DNA of 64,000 nucleotides from Elymus sibiricus (lineage: Eukaryota > Streptophyta > Magnoliopsida > Poales > Poaceae), in contig CM077664.1 in the NCBI GenBank assembly GCA_039707655.1, forward strand, positions 122,114,485 to 122,178,484, in the 5' to 3' direction. Position numbers and translations under genes: made by a program. How positions within the stretch are numbered: the stretch's first letter is position 1; every line of letters starts with the position of its first letter. Shown here piece by piece: positions 22,341 through 33,037 of this stretch. The notes under the pieces are model-generated. The model did not search any database. It saw nothing but the letters and a program-made list of their open reading frames with translations, and had not been told where the DNA came from.

Positions 22341-23592
22341 GGGTGCGGGCTCCTCGAGTGCCCTCTCTGTGGGCACTACATCCCTAGAGTGCATAATTTC
22401 GCACTCAAGATCCCCTGGGACGCCGAGGAGCCAAAACAATTCTGAAGCGTCATGCGTGGGTTAACGACGCAATGGCGAGGCTTAGAGCCCCAGCACAGGC
22501 AGGCATCTGTAAAAGATGCAGCCAAAATATGCATACGTCTAGGTGGCCTTAACCACATAGTGACTTCGGCCACACCTCCACTCAAGGAGCTCGGTCAATC
22601 AAACACTTAGAGTGTATAAAGGGCCAGAAGGGCATCGACCTTCACAAATTCTTCATCTCCAATCAGGACGATCTGGTCAACAGTTCGGAAACACAGACGT
22701 GCGGCAGGCTTCGGTCCGGATCCTTTAAAATCCGTTAGTAATTATCCGACCTGTTTTTTCCTCCTCCTTCTTTACCGTCTACATTGTATTCTTTCCATTA
22801 CACTCGTCCACAGGGCATGTACATGATTGATATTATGAAATAAAGAAGCCGTGCCCTTTCAAGGTCTCTATTGTATTTCTTCATCAGCATGGCTCTGGAA
22901 CGATGAAGTTCTCTAAAAAAGATGCAATTGTATCACAAAAGTCCGATGTGTTCGGCGTCTCGGATTTTGGCCTTATATGCATCAGTTTCGAACCTAGATT
23001 TCGGTCAATAGTTGGGTTGCCCGGCTCCTATGCGTACCCCTTACGTTTCCGATGAATTCGGCTAAGGGCGTAATGGGAGAACCACTGCGATTGCGCCGCC
23101 AGGTCAATTGGCATGGCGCCTCAGTGGAGAAAGCCGAAAACTGACTATCTAGGTAAGCGTAAACTGGTCTGCCATCCGGAGACCGCGTCAAGCGATGTGA
23201 TCATAGAGATCACCCGCGTTAAACGAAGGGCTTTTATCTTTTAGCCGAAGTGTGCTCTGGCCTCGGCCAAATAGGCCGCACACTTCCCACACCGGGGGCT
23301 GGTCATCACCCCCACAGTCAAACTCCTATGGCTAAGTGAAAGACATCAAGCCAATATAGTCCGATTGCCTAGTTCCTCTAAGTCATCGACCGCCCATGGG
23401 TACCGAGACATCGGTTAAGGGTCAAGTATGGCTTAAGGAACACCCTTTGTACCGACAACTGGCCACTCTCATTTTAAAAAGTCATATCAGAGGGAATAAT
23501 CAAATTACTAAATAAACACATATGGAACTTCAAGCCATTTTCATTTCAAACGATGAAGTTTTTACATCATACACCCCGGCATTCCGGAGTAC
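22341..23592. other. E6 spacer between gag-protease and antisense gene
   Basis: The two genes of E6 converge here. I see no domain-bearing frame. AATAAA occurs at 22839-22844 on the + strand and could serve as a polyadenylation signal for a gag transcript, but that is speculative. Confidence 0.45.
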
Positions 23593-24098
23593 CTAAAAAT
23601 ACAGGGTGTCCTTAAGACACATGGCCTCGGTGGTCCGAGCTCCCGCCTCCACCTCGGTGAAGAACTGCTCGGCGGTCCGCGGCTTATCGGCAGGGGGGCC
23701 AGCAGCACAAGTCTCCGCATCAACTTTGCGGAAGTGAGTCTTCACGCAAGCGTATGCCCTCCGAGCCCCTTCAAAGCACGCAGACCTCATCCAGCGGTCA
23801 ACGCAGGGCACGGCATCTCGGAGACGAACCGTCAAGCCAAAGAGACTCCTTGGCATGGCTTCGGCCGGCCATAGAGCAACGCAGAGGTCCTGGAGTGCTG
23901 GCCTTGTCATGCGAAACAGTTTGACCAGCTGCTTCACTCGATGATTTAGCAGCTGCGCGGATGCAGACCTGGGAATTGACCCCAGAAGGCCTTCTCCGCC
24001 TCATGACCCGCCAGCTGGCCGAAATAGGCCACCGCATCCTCCGCGCTCTGCGGGAGATCCTCGAAGACCTCTGCGGAACGCCATAACTGGGTGAGCTT
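23593..24098 (-). pseudogene. C-terminal part of the E6 antisense gene
   Basis: This is the minus-strand continuation of the gene that enters E7 at 33038. One frame (24128-23946) has KLTQLWRSAEVFEDLPQSAE and YFGQLAGHEAEKAFWG; after a frameshift the next (23937-23593) has RMTRPALQDLCVALWPAEAMP and RRAYACVKTHFRKVDAET, ending at a stop at 23593. It occupies the same place relative to the coiled coil as the C-terminal block of the E1 gene. Function unknown. Confidence 0.55.
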
Positions 24099-25230
24099 GA
24101 CACTGTTGGAAATATGCCCTAGAGGCAATAATAAATTGGTTATTATTATATTTCCTTGTTCATGATAATCGTTTATTATCCATGCTATAATTGTATTGAT
24201 TGGAAACTCAAATACATGTGTGGGTACATAGACAACACTGTGTCCCTAGTAAGCCTCTAGTTGACTAGCTCGTTGATCAAAGATGGTTAAGGTTTCCTAG
24301 CCATTGACATGAGATGTCATTTGATAAACGGGATCACATCATTAGGAGAATGATGTGATGGACAAGACCCAAACTACGAATGTAGCATATGATCGTGTCA
24401 GTTTATTGCTATTGTTTTCTGCATGTCAAGTATCTGTTCCTTTGACCATGAGATCATGCAACTCCCTGACATCGGAGGAGTACCTTGTGTGTATCAAACG
24501 TCGCAACGTAACTGGGTGACTATAAAGGTGCTCTACAGGTATCTCCGAGGATGTCTGTTGGGTTGGCATGGATCAAGACTGGGATTTGTTACTCCGTGTG
24601 ACGGAGAGGTATCTCAGGGCCCACTCGGTAATACAACATCACAATGAGCCTTGCAAGCAATGTGACTAAAGTGTTAGCCACGAGATCTTGTATTACGGAA
24701 CGAGTAAAGAGACTTGCCGGTAACGAGATTGAACTAGGTATAGAGATACCGACGATCGAATCTCGGGCAAGTAACATACCGAAGAACAAAGGGAACAGTA
24801 TACGGGATTAACTGAATCCTTGACATAGAGGTTCGACCGATAAAGATCTTCGTAGAATATGTAGGAGCCAATATGGGCATCCAGGTCCCGCTATTGGTTA
24901 TTGGCCGTAGAGGTGTCTCGGTCATGTCTACATAGTTCTCGAACCCGCAGGGTCTACACACTTAACGTTTGGTGACGATTAGTATAGTTGAGTTATTTTG
25001 GTGGTGACCGAAGGTTGTTCGGAGTCCCGGATAAGATCCCGGACATGACGAGGATCTCCGGAAGAGTCCGGAGGTAAAGATTGATATATGTGATAATAGT
25101 GTTTTGATCTCCGGAAGGGGTTCCGGATGTTTACCGAAGTGTTCGGGTGCAGCAACACTTTATATGAGCCAAAGGCGTAAAGCCCACGAGGTATTGGAAA
25201 GTGCAAAAGGAAGTTTTGCTACTGCCTTAA

Positions 25231-25350
25231 GCGGTACTACCGCTGGTAAGGCAGTACTACCGCGTAAGCGGTACTACCGCTTGTATGAAGCGGTACTACC
25301 GCTCAAGCGGTACTACCGCTCGTGAGCGGTACTACTGCTTGTGCGCGGTA
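25231..25350 (+). repeat. Seven-unit palindrome array in U3 of E7
   Basis: GCGGTA-C-TACCGC, arms that pair around one base, recurs with small changes at 25231, 25251, 25268, 25290, 25307, 25326 and 25345, spaced 17-22 bases apart. It ends about 110 bases before the TATA box. The copy in the 3' LTR is at about 32339-32458. Confidence 0.8.
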
Positions 25351-25458
25351 CTGCAGGGATCCAAGTTGGACTCTTTCCCTGCGGGCCAAACCGACCTTGT
25401 GCGGGCAAAACCGACCTGGAGGAGGCTTTTACTCCAAGTTTAGACCCCAAGGCTCAAC

Positions 25459-25466
25459 ATATAAAT
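25459..25466 (+). promoter_or_regulatory. TATA box of the E7 5' LTR
   Basis: The sequence ATATAAATAGAGG lies about 460 bases before the LTR end. The 3' LTR has the same box near 32567. Confidence 0.7.
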
Positions 25467-25924
25467 AGAGGGGCAGGGCTAGCACACGGGACACATCAAG
25501 ATTTCCCAAGCCGTGTGTCGGCAACCCTAACCCTCTAGTTCTCCCGTCATAATCTCTGTAGTGCTTGGCGAAGCCCTGCAGAGATTGTTCCTCACCACCA
25601 TCACCACGCCGTCGTGCTGCCGGAACTCATCTACTACTTCACCATCGCTCGCTGGATCGAGGAGGTGAAGGCGTCATCAAGCCGTACGTGTGTTGAACGC
25701 GGAGGTGCCGTCCGTTCGGCACTAGTTCGTGATCGGATCGAGGGACGACTTGCGATTTGGATCGCGGAGACGTTCGACTACATCAACCGCGTTTCTTAAC
25801 GCTTCCGCTTAGCGATCTACAAGGGTATGTAGATTCACTCTCCCTCTCGTAGATGCTCATCACCATGGATAGATCTTGTGTGTGCGTAGGAAAATTTTTG
25901 TTTCCCATGCAACGTTACCCACAG

Positions 25925-25936
25925 TGGTATCAGAGC
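25925..25936 (+). other. Primer binding site of E7 (initiator tRNA-Met)
   Basis: TGGTATCAGAGC, the standard complement of plant initiator tRNA-Met 3' end, lies one base after the LTR. Confidence 0.92.
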
Positions 25937-27177
25937 TAGGTCTATGCGTAGATGAGATCTCGAGTAGAACACAAACGAGTTGTGGGCGTGGGTGTATACA
26001 TATTGCTTGCCGTTACTAGTTGATACTTGATTCGGCGGTATTGTGAGATGAAGCGGCCCGGACCGACATTACCCGTACGCTTACGCGAGACAGGTTCCTT
26101 CAACTGACATGTAACTTCGTTGCATAAAGATGGCTAGCGGGTGTCTGTCTCTCTCACTTTAGTTGAATCGATTTCAATGAAGAGGGTTCTTTTAGAAGAT
26201 CAAAAAGCAATCACTACACCACGTTGTGGTTTTGCGTAGGTAAGAACGGTTCTTGCAAACCCGTAGCAGCCACGTAAAATTTGCAACAACAATTAGAGGA
26301 CGTCTAACTTGTTTTTGCAGGGTATGTTGTGATGTGATATGGCCAATTACATGATGAGATATATGTGATGTATGAGATGATCATGTGTTGTATAGAATAT
26401 CACGACTTGCATGTCGATGAGTACGGCAACTGGCAGGAGCCATAGAGTTGTCTTTAATTATTTTCGCCGTTTTTGCTTTACTTTATCGCTATGAGTTAGC
26501 AATAGTCGTGGAAGCAACAGTCGGCGCGACAACCTCATGGCGACACGTTGATGGAGATCAAGATGATGGAGATCATGGTGTCATGCCGGTGACGATGGAG
26601 ATCATGCCGGTGCTTTGGAGATGGAGATCAAAAGCACAAGTTCATGGCCATATCATGTCACTTATGATTTGCATGTGATGTTAATCCTTTTATGCATCTT
26701 ATTTTGCTTAGGACGATGGTAGCATTATAAGGTGATCCCTCACTTAAATTTCAAGATAAATTGTGTTCTCCCCGAGTGTGCACCGTTGCGAAAGTTCGTC
26801 GTTTCGAGACACGCCGTGATGATCGGGTGTGATAGACTCTACGTTCACATACAACGGGTGTAAGCCATGTTGCACGTGCGGAACACTCGGGTTAAACTTG
26901 ACGAGCCTAGCATGTACAGACATGGCCTCGGAACACAAGAGACCGAAAGGTCGAACATGATTCATATAGTAGATATGATCAACATGAAGATGTTCACCAT
27001 TGAAACCACCTCAACTCACGTGATGATCGGACTTGAGTTGGTGGATTTGGATCATGTTACACTCGAATGACCGGAGGGATGTCAATTTGAGTGGGAGTTT
27101 TTAAGTAATATGATTAACTAAACTCATTATCTAGAACAATAGTCTAAGTTGTCTTTGCTATATTTATGTTGTAGATC
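25937..27177 (+). other. E7 untranslated leader
   Basis: About 1.24 kb separates the primer site from the gag start. BARE-group elements are known for long leaders that carry packaging and dimerisation signals. A candidate GT-AG intron (26240-26320) lies here: donor GCGTAG|GTAAGA, acceptor TTGTTTTTGCAG|GG, 81 nt. No coding frame of interest is seen. Confidence 0.6.
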
Positions 27178-30100
27178 ATGGCTCGCGCAGTAGCACCCCT
27201 GAATTTTAATGTGTTCCTAGAGAAAGCTAAATTGAAAGATGATGGAAGTAACTTTGTGGACTGGGCCCGTAATCTAAGGATTATCCTTACGGCTTCCCAG
27301 AAGGCTTATGTCCTTGATGCACCGCTTGGTGATCCACCCGCTCCAGTTGAGTCTCTAGACGTTGTGAACGCCTGGCAGGCTCGTTCTGAAGATTACTCAA
27401 TAGTTCAATGTGCAATATTGTATGGCTTAGAACCGGGACTTCAAAGATGTTTTGAACGTCATGGAGCATATGAGATGTTCCAGGAGTTGAAGTTTATCTT
27501 TCAGAAGAATGCCCGGATCGAGAGATATGAGATCTCCGATAAGTTCTATGCTTGCAAGATGGAGGAGAACGGGTCTATCAGTGATCACGTACTCAGAATG
27601 TCTGGGTACTCCACCCGTCTGGCTGAATTGGGGATGCCCCTTCCGCCAGAGGCTATCACGGACATAGTTCTTCAATCATTGCCACCTAGCTACAAGAGCT
27701 TCGTGTTGAACTATAACATGCACGGGATGAACAAGTCAGTCGCCGAGCTGTTTGCGATGCTGAAAGCCGCTGAGTCTGAAATTCAGAAGGAGCATCAAGT
27801 GTTGATGGTCAATAAAACCACTAGTTTCAAGAAAAATGGCAAGGGTAAGAAGGGTAACTCCAAGAAGAGCGGCAAAGCAGTTGCTCCTCTCGTGAAGAAA
27901 CCCAAGGCTGGACCCAAACCAGAAACTGAGTGCTTTCATTGCAAGGGAACTGGACACTGGAAGCGGAACTGCCCCAAGTATTTGGCTGACAAGAAGGCGG
28001 CCAACAACAAACAAGGTATATATGATATACATGTTATTGATGTGTACCTTACCAACTCTCGTTGTAGTGCCTGGGTATTTGATACCGGTGCGGTTGCTCA
28101 TATTTGCAACTCAAAACAGGAACTGCGGAATAGACGGAGGCTGGCAAAGGACGAAGTGACGATGCGCGTGGGAAATGGTTCCAAGGTTGATGTGATCGCC
28201 GTCGGCACGCTCGCTCTTCGATTACCATCGGGATTAGTGATGAACCTGAATAATTGTTATTTAGTGCCTGCGTTAAGCATGAACATTATATCTGGATCTT
28301 GTTTATTGCGAGACGGTTACTCATTTAAATCAGAGAATAATGGTTGTTCTATTTATATGAGTAATATCTTTTATGGTCATGCACCCGATGTGAGGGGTTT
28401 ATTTTTATTGAATCTCGATAGTAATGATACACATGTTCATAACATTGATGCCAAAAGATGTAGAATTGATAATGATAATACCACTTTCTTGTGGCACTGC
28501 CGTTTAGGTCATATTGGCGTAAAACGCATGAGGAAGCTCCATGCTGATGGACTTTTGGAGTCACTTGATTTTGAATCACTTGACACATGTGAGCCATGCC
28601 TCATGGGCAAGATGACTAAAACGCCGTTCTCTGGAACAATGGAACGGGCAAGTGACTTATTGGAAATCATACATACTGATGTGTGCGGTCCGATGAGCAT
28701 TGAGGCGCGCGGTGGTTATCGTTACTTTCTCACCTTCACTGATGACTTAAGTAGATATGGGTATATTTACTTAATGAAACACAAGTCTGAAACATTTGAA
28801 AAGTTCAAACAATTTCAGAGTGAAGTTGAGAATCATCGTAACAAGAAGATTAAATTCCTACGATCTGATCGAGGAGGAGAATATCTGAGTTATGAGTTTG
28901 GCAGTCACTTAAGACAATGTGGAATTGTTTCACAACTAACACCGCCTGGAACACCACAGCGTAATGGTGTGTCCGAACGTCGTAATCGAACCTTATTGGA
29001 TATGGTGCGATCTATGATGTCTCTTGCCGATTTGCCACTATCGTTTTGGGGTTATGCATTAGAGACAGCTGCATTCACTTTAAATAGGGCACCATCGAAA
29101 TCCGTTGAGACGACGGCATATGAACTTTGGTTTGGCAAGAAGCCAAAGCTGTCGTTTCTTAAAGTTTGGGGATGTGATGCTTATGTCAAAAAGCTTCAGC
29201 CTGAAAAGCTGGAACCCAAAGCGGAGAAATGCGTCTTCATAGGATACCCAAAAGAGACAGTTGGGTATACCTTCTACCTCAGATCCGAAGGCAAAGTGTT
29301 TGTTGCCAAAAACGGAACATTTCTTGAGAAAGAGTTTCTCTCGAAAGAATTGAGTGGGAGGAAGATAGAACTTGATGAGGTTGTTGAACCTTTACTTCAA
29401 CCTGAAAGTAGCGCAGCGCAGAAAGATGTTTCTGTAGAGCCTACATCAGCTAAAGAGGAAGTTAATGATAATGATCATGAAGCTTTGGATCAAGTTGCTA
29501 TCGAACCTCGTAGGTCGACAAGGACGCGTACTGCTCCTGAGTGGTACGGCAACCCTGTCTTAGAGGTCATGTTGTTGGACAACGATGAACCTACGAGCTA
29601 TGGAGAAGCGATGATGGGCCCGGATTCCGAGAAGTGGTTAGAAGCCATGAAATCCGAGATGGGATCCATGTATGAAAACAAAGTATGGACTTTGGAAGTA
29701 TTACCTGAAGGGCGTAAGGCCATTCAGAACAAATGGATATTTAAGAGGAAGACGGACGCGGACGGTAATGTCACCGTCTATAAAGCTCGACTTGTGGCAA
29801 AGGGTTTTTCACAAGTTCAAGGAGTTGACTACGATGAGACCTTCTCACCCGTAGCGATGCTTAAGTCCGTCAGAATCATGTTAGCAATAGCTGCCTTTTT
29901 CGATTATGAAATTTGGCAGATGGATGTCAAAACAGCGTTCCTTAACGGTTTCCTTAAGGAAGAGTTGTATATGATGCAACCAGAAGGTTTTGTCGATCCA
30001 GAGAATGCTGACAAAGTTTGCAAACTCCAGCGATCCATTTATGGACTGGTGCAAGCATCTCGGAGTTGGAATCTTCGCTTTGATGAGGTGATCAAAGCGT

Positions 30101-31161
30101 TCGAGTTTATACAAGTTTACGGAGAAGCTTGTATTTACAAGAAAGTGAGTGGGAGCTCTATAGCGTTTCTAATATTATATGTGGATGACATATTGCTGAT
30201 TGGAAACAATATAGAAATGTTGGAAGGCGTGAAGGAATATTTGAACAAGAGTTTTTCAATGAAGGACCTAGGAGAAGCTGCTTTCATATTAGGCATCAAG
30301 ATCTATAGAGATAGATCGAGACGCTTAATAGGACTTTCACAAAGCACATACCTTGACAAAGTTTTGAAGAAGTTCAAAATGGATCAGTCCAAGAAGGGGT
30401 TCTTGCCTGTATTGCAAGGTGTGAAGTTGAGTAAGACTCAATGCCCAGTGACTGCAGAAGATAGAGAAAAGATGAGTGTCATCCCCTATGCTTCAGCCAT
30501 AGGCTCTATCATGTATGCAATGCTGTGCACAAGACCCGATGTCAGCGTTGCCATAAGTATGGCCGGAAGGTTTCAAAGTGATCCAGGAATGGAACACTGG
30601 ACGGCGGTCAAGAATATCCTGAAGTACCTGAAAAGGACTAAGGACATGTTTCTCGTTTATGGAGGTGATCAAGAGCTCGTCGTAAAGGGTTACGTCGATG
30701 CAAGCTTTGACACTGATCCGGATAACTCTAAGTCGCAAACCGGATACGTATTTATTCTTAATGGGGGTGCGGTTAGCTGGTGCAGTTCCAAGCAAAGCGT
30801 GGTAGCTGATTCTACATGCGAAGCGGAGTACATCGCTGCCTCGGAGGCGGCGAAGGAAGGTGTCTGGATGAAGGAGTTCATGACAGATCTTGGAGTAGTG
30901 CCTAGTGCGCTTAACCCAATGACTCTGTTTTGTGATAATACTGGTGCCATTGCTCTAGCCAAGGAACCAAGATTTCACAAGAGGACCAGACACATAAAGC
31001 GACGTTTCAATTCCATCCGCGATTACATCAAGGAGGACGACATAAATATTTGCAAAGTACACACGGATCTGAATGTTGCAGATCCAATGACTAAACCTCT
31101 TCCAAGGGCTAAGCATGAACAACACCAGAACTGCATGGGTGTTCGATTCATTACAATGTAA
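27178..31161 (+). CDS. gag-pol: gag-pol polyprotein of E7, intact, 1327 aa
   Basis: It encodes the whole coat and enzyme set of a copia element. Domains in order: gag with zinc knuckle CFHCKGTGHWKRNC at about residues 252-265; aspartic protease with WVFDTGAVAHIC, Asp302; GAG-pre-integrase HCRLGHIGVKRM near 440; integrase core with D501 (IHTDVCGP), D564 (LRSDRGGEY) and E600 (NGVSERRN), the classic D-63-D-35-E spacing; RT with KARLVAKGFSQ, QMDVKTAFLNG and YVDD at 1001-1004; RNase H with GYVDASF (D1174), CEAEYIAAS and a terminal KVHTDLNVADPMTKPL. ATG 27178 opens the motif MARAVAPLNFNVFLEKAK typical of the group. No stop, frameshift or lost catalytic residue is visible, so it may still encode active proteins. 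The gag N-terminus looks more diverged from BARE1 than pol does, by recollection. Confidence 0.96.
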   Translation: MARAVAPLNFNVFLEKAKLKDDGSNFVDWARNLRIILTASQKAYVLDAPLGDPPAPVESLDVVNAWQARSEDYSIVQCAILYGLEPGLQRCFERHGAYEMFQELKFIFQKNARIERYEISDKFYACKMEENGSISDHVLRMSGYSTRLAELGMPLPPEAITDIVLQSLPPSYKSFVLNYNMHGMNKSVAELFAMLKAAESEIQKEHQVLMVNKTTSFKKNGKGKKGNSKKSGKAVAPLVKKPKAGPKPETECFHCKGTGHWKRNCPKYLADKKAANNKQGIYDIHVIDVYLTNSRCSAWVFDTGAVAHICNSKQELRNRRRLAKDEVTMRVGNGSKVDVIAVGTLALRLPSGLVMNLNNCYLVPALSMNIISGSCLLRDGYSFKSENNGCSIYMSNIFYGHAPDVRGLFLLNLDSNDTHVHNIDAKRCRIDNDNTTFLWHCRLGHIGVKRMRKLHADGLLESLDFESLDTCEPCLMGKMTKTPFSGTMERASDLLEIIHTDVCGPMSIEARGGYRYFLTFTDDLSRYGYIYLMKHKSETFEKFKQFQSEVENHRNKKIKFLRSDRGGEYLSYEFGSHLRQCGIVSQLTPPGTPQRNGVSERRNRTLLDMVRSMMSLADLPLSFWGYALETAAFTLNRAPSKSVETTAYELWFGKKPKLSFLKVWGCDAYVKKLQPEKLEPKAEKCVFIGYPKETVGYTFYLRSEGKVFVAKNGTFLEKEFLSKELSGRKIELDEVVEPLLQPESSAAQKDVSVEPTSAKEEVNDNDHEALDQVAIEPRRSTRTRTAPEWYGNPVLEVMLLDNDEPTSYGEAMMGPDSEKWLEAMKSEMGSMYENKVWTLEVLPEGRKAIQNKWIFKRKTDADGNVTVYKARLVAKGFSQVQGVDYDETFSPVAMLKSVRIMLAIAAFFDYEIWQMDVKTAFLNGFLKEELYMMQPEGFVDPENADKVCKLQRSIYGLVQASRSWNLRFDEVIKAFEFIQVYGEACIYKKVSGSSIAFLILYVDDILLIGNNIEMLEGVKEYLNKSFSMKDLGEAAFILGIKIYRDRSRRLIGLSQSTYLDKVLKKFKMDQSKKGFLPVLQGVKLSKTQCPVTAEDREKMSVIPYASAIGSIMYAMLCTRPDVSVAISMAGRFQSDPGMEHWTAVKNILKYLKRTKDMFLVYGGDQELVVKGYVDASFDTDPDNSKSQTGYVFILNGGAVSWCSSKQSVVADSTCEAEYIAASEAAKEGVWMKEFMTDLGVVPSALNPMTLFCDNTGAIALAKEPRFHKRTRHIKRRFNSIRDYIKEDDINICKVHTDLNVADPMTKPLPRAKHEQHQNCMGVRFITM

Positions 31162-31200
31162 ATCACATAGTGATGTGAACTAGATTATTGACTCTAGTGC

Positions 31201-31211
31201 AAGTGGGAGAC
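31201..31211 (+). other. Polypurine tract of E7
   Basis: AAGTGGGAGAC immediately precedes the 3' LTR, 40 bases after the polyprotein stop. Confidence 0.8.
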
Positions 31212-33032
31212 TGTTGGAAATATGCCCTAGAGGCAATAATAAATTGGTTATTATTATATTTCCTTGTTCATGATAATCGTTTATTATCCATGCTATAATT
31301 GTATTGATTGGAAACTCAAATACATGTGTGGGTACATAGACAACACTGTGTCCCTAGTAAGCCTCTAGTTGACTAGCTCGTTGATCAAAGATGGTTAAGG
31401 TTTCCTAGCCATTGACATGAGATGTCATTTGATAAACGGGATCACATCATTAGGAGAATGATGTGATGGACAAGACCCAAACTACGAACGTAGCATATGA
31501 TCGTGTCAGTTTATTGCTATTGTTTTCTGCATGTCAAGTATCTGTTCCTTTGACCATGAGATCATGCAACTCCCTGACATCGGAGGAGTACCTTGTGTGT
31601 ATCAAACGTCGCAACGTAACTGGGTGACTATAAAGGTGCTCTACAGGTATCTCCGAGGATGTCTGTTGGGTTGGCATGGATCAAGACTGGGATTTGTTAC
31701 TCCGTGTGACGGAGAGGTATCTCGGGGCCCACTCGGTAATACAACATCACAATGAGCCTTGCAAGCAATGTGACTAAAGTGTTAGCCACGAGATCTTGTA
31801 TTACGGAACGAGTAAAGAGACTTGCCGGTAACGAGATTGAACTAGGTATAGAGATACCGACGATCGAATCTCGGGCAAGTAACATACCGAAGAACAAAGG
31901 GAACAGTATACGGGATTAACTGAATCCTTGACATAGAGGTTCGACCGATAAAGATCTTCGTAGAATATGTAGGAGCCAATATGGGCATCCAGGTCCCGCT
32001 ATTGGTTATTGGCCGTAGAGGTGTCTCGGTCATGTCTACATAGTTCTCAAACCCGCAGGGTCTACACACTTAACGTTTGGTGACGATTAGTATAGTTGAG
32101 TTATTTTGTTGGTGACCGAAGGTTGTTCGGAGTCCCAGATAAGATCCCGGACATGACGAAGATCTCCGGAAGAGTCCGGAGGTAAAGATTGATATATGTG
32201 ATAATAGTGTTTTGATCTCCGGAAGGGGTTCCGGATGTTTACCGAAGTGTTCGGGTGCCGCAACACTTTATATGAGCCAAAGGCGTAAAGCCCACGAGGT
32301 ATTGGAAAGTGCAAAAGGAAGTTTTGCTGCTGCCTTAAGCAGTACTACCGCTGGTAAGGCAGTACTACCGCGTAAGCGGTACTACCGCTTGTATGAAGCG
32401 GTACTACCGCTCAAGCGGTACTACCGCTCGTGAGCGGTACTACCGCTTGTGCGCGGTACTGCAGGGATCCGAGTTGGACTCTTTCCCTGCGGGCCAAACC
32501 GACCTTGTGCGGGCAAAACCGACCTGGAGGAGGCTTTTACTCCAAGTTTAGACCCCAAGGCTCAACATATAAATAGAGGGGCATGGCTAGCACACGGGAC
32601 ACATCAAGATTTCCCAAGCCGTGTGTCGGCAACCCTAACCCTCTAGTTCTCCCGTCATAATCTCCGTAGTGCTTGGCGAAGCCCTACAGAGATTGTTCCT
32701 CACCACCATCACCATGCCGTCGCGCTGCCGGAACTCATCTACTACTTCACCATCGCTCGCTGGATCTAGGAGGTGAAGGCGTCATCAAGCCGTACGTGTG
32801 TTGAACGCGGAGGTGCCGTCTGTTCGGCACTAGTTCGTGATCGGATCGAGGGACGACTTGCGATTTGGATCGCGGAGACGTTCGACTACATCAACCGCGT
32901 TTCTTAACGCTTCCGCTTAGCGATCTACAAGGGTATGTAGATTCACTCTCCCTCTCGTAGATGCTCATCACCATGGATAGATCTTGTGTGTGCGTAGGAA
33001 AATTTTTGTTTCCCATGCAACGTTACCCAACG
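31212..33032 (+). repeat. 3' LTR of E7
   Basis: The LTR is 1821 bp. It ends ACCCAACG before the GACAC duplication, so the terminal CA has become CG, and one A is present that the 5' LTR lacks. Confidence 0.95.
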
Positions 33033-33037
33033 GACAC

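Larger units (their letters stand above)
24104..25923 (+). repeat. 5' LTR of E7
   Basis: The LTR is 1820 bp, from TGTTGGAAATATGCCC to AACGTTACCCACA, and is followed after one base by the primer site. It carries the palindrome array at 25231-25350 and a TATA box at 25459. The start matches the well-known BARE1/WIS/Angela LTR start. Confidence 0.95.
24104..33032 (+). mobile_element. E7: intact Ty1-copia element, BARE1/WIS/Angela group
   Basis: The 8929-bp element has LTRs at 24104-25923 and 31212-33032, a GACAC duplication on both sides (24099-24103 and 33033-33037), a tRNA-iMet primer site, one uninterrupted gag-pol ORF and a PPT. By eye the LTRs differ by about 19 substitutions and one indel over 1820 bp (about 1%), mostly transitions. 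At the commonly used grass rate of 1.3e-8 per site per year this suggests about 0.4 million years. It is inserted in the antisense gene of E6. It is the only element here with no visible coding lesion. Confidence 0.95.
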
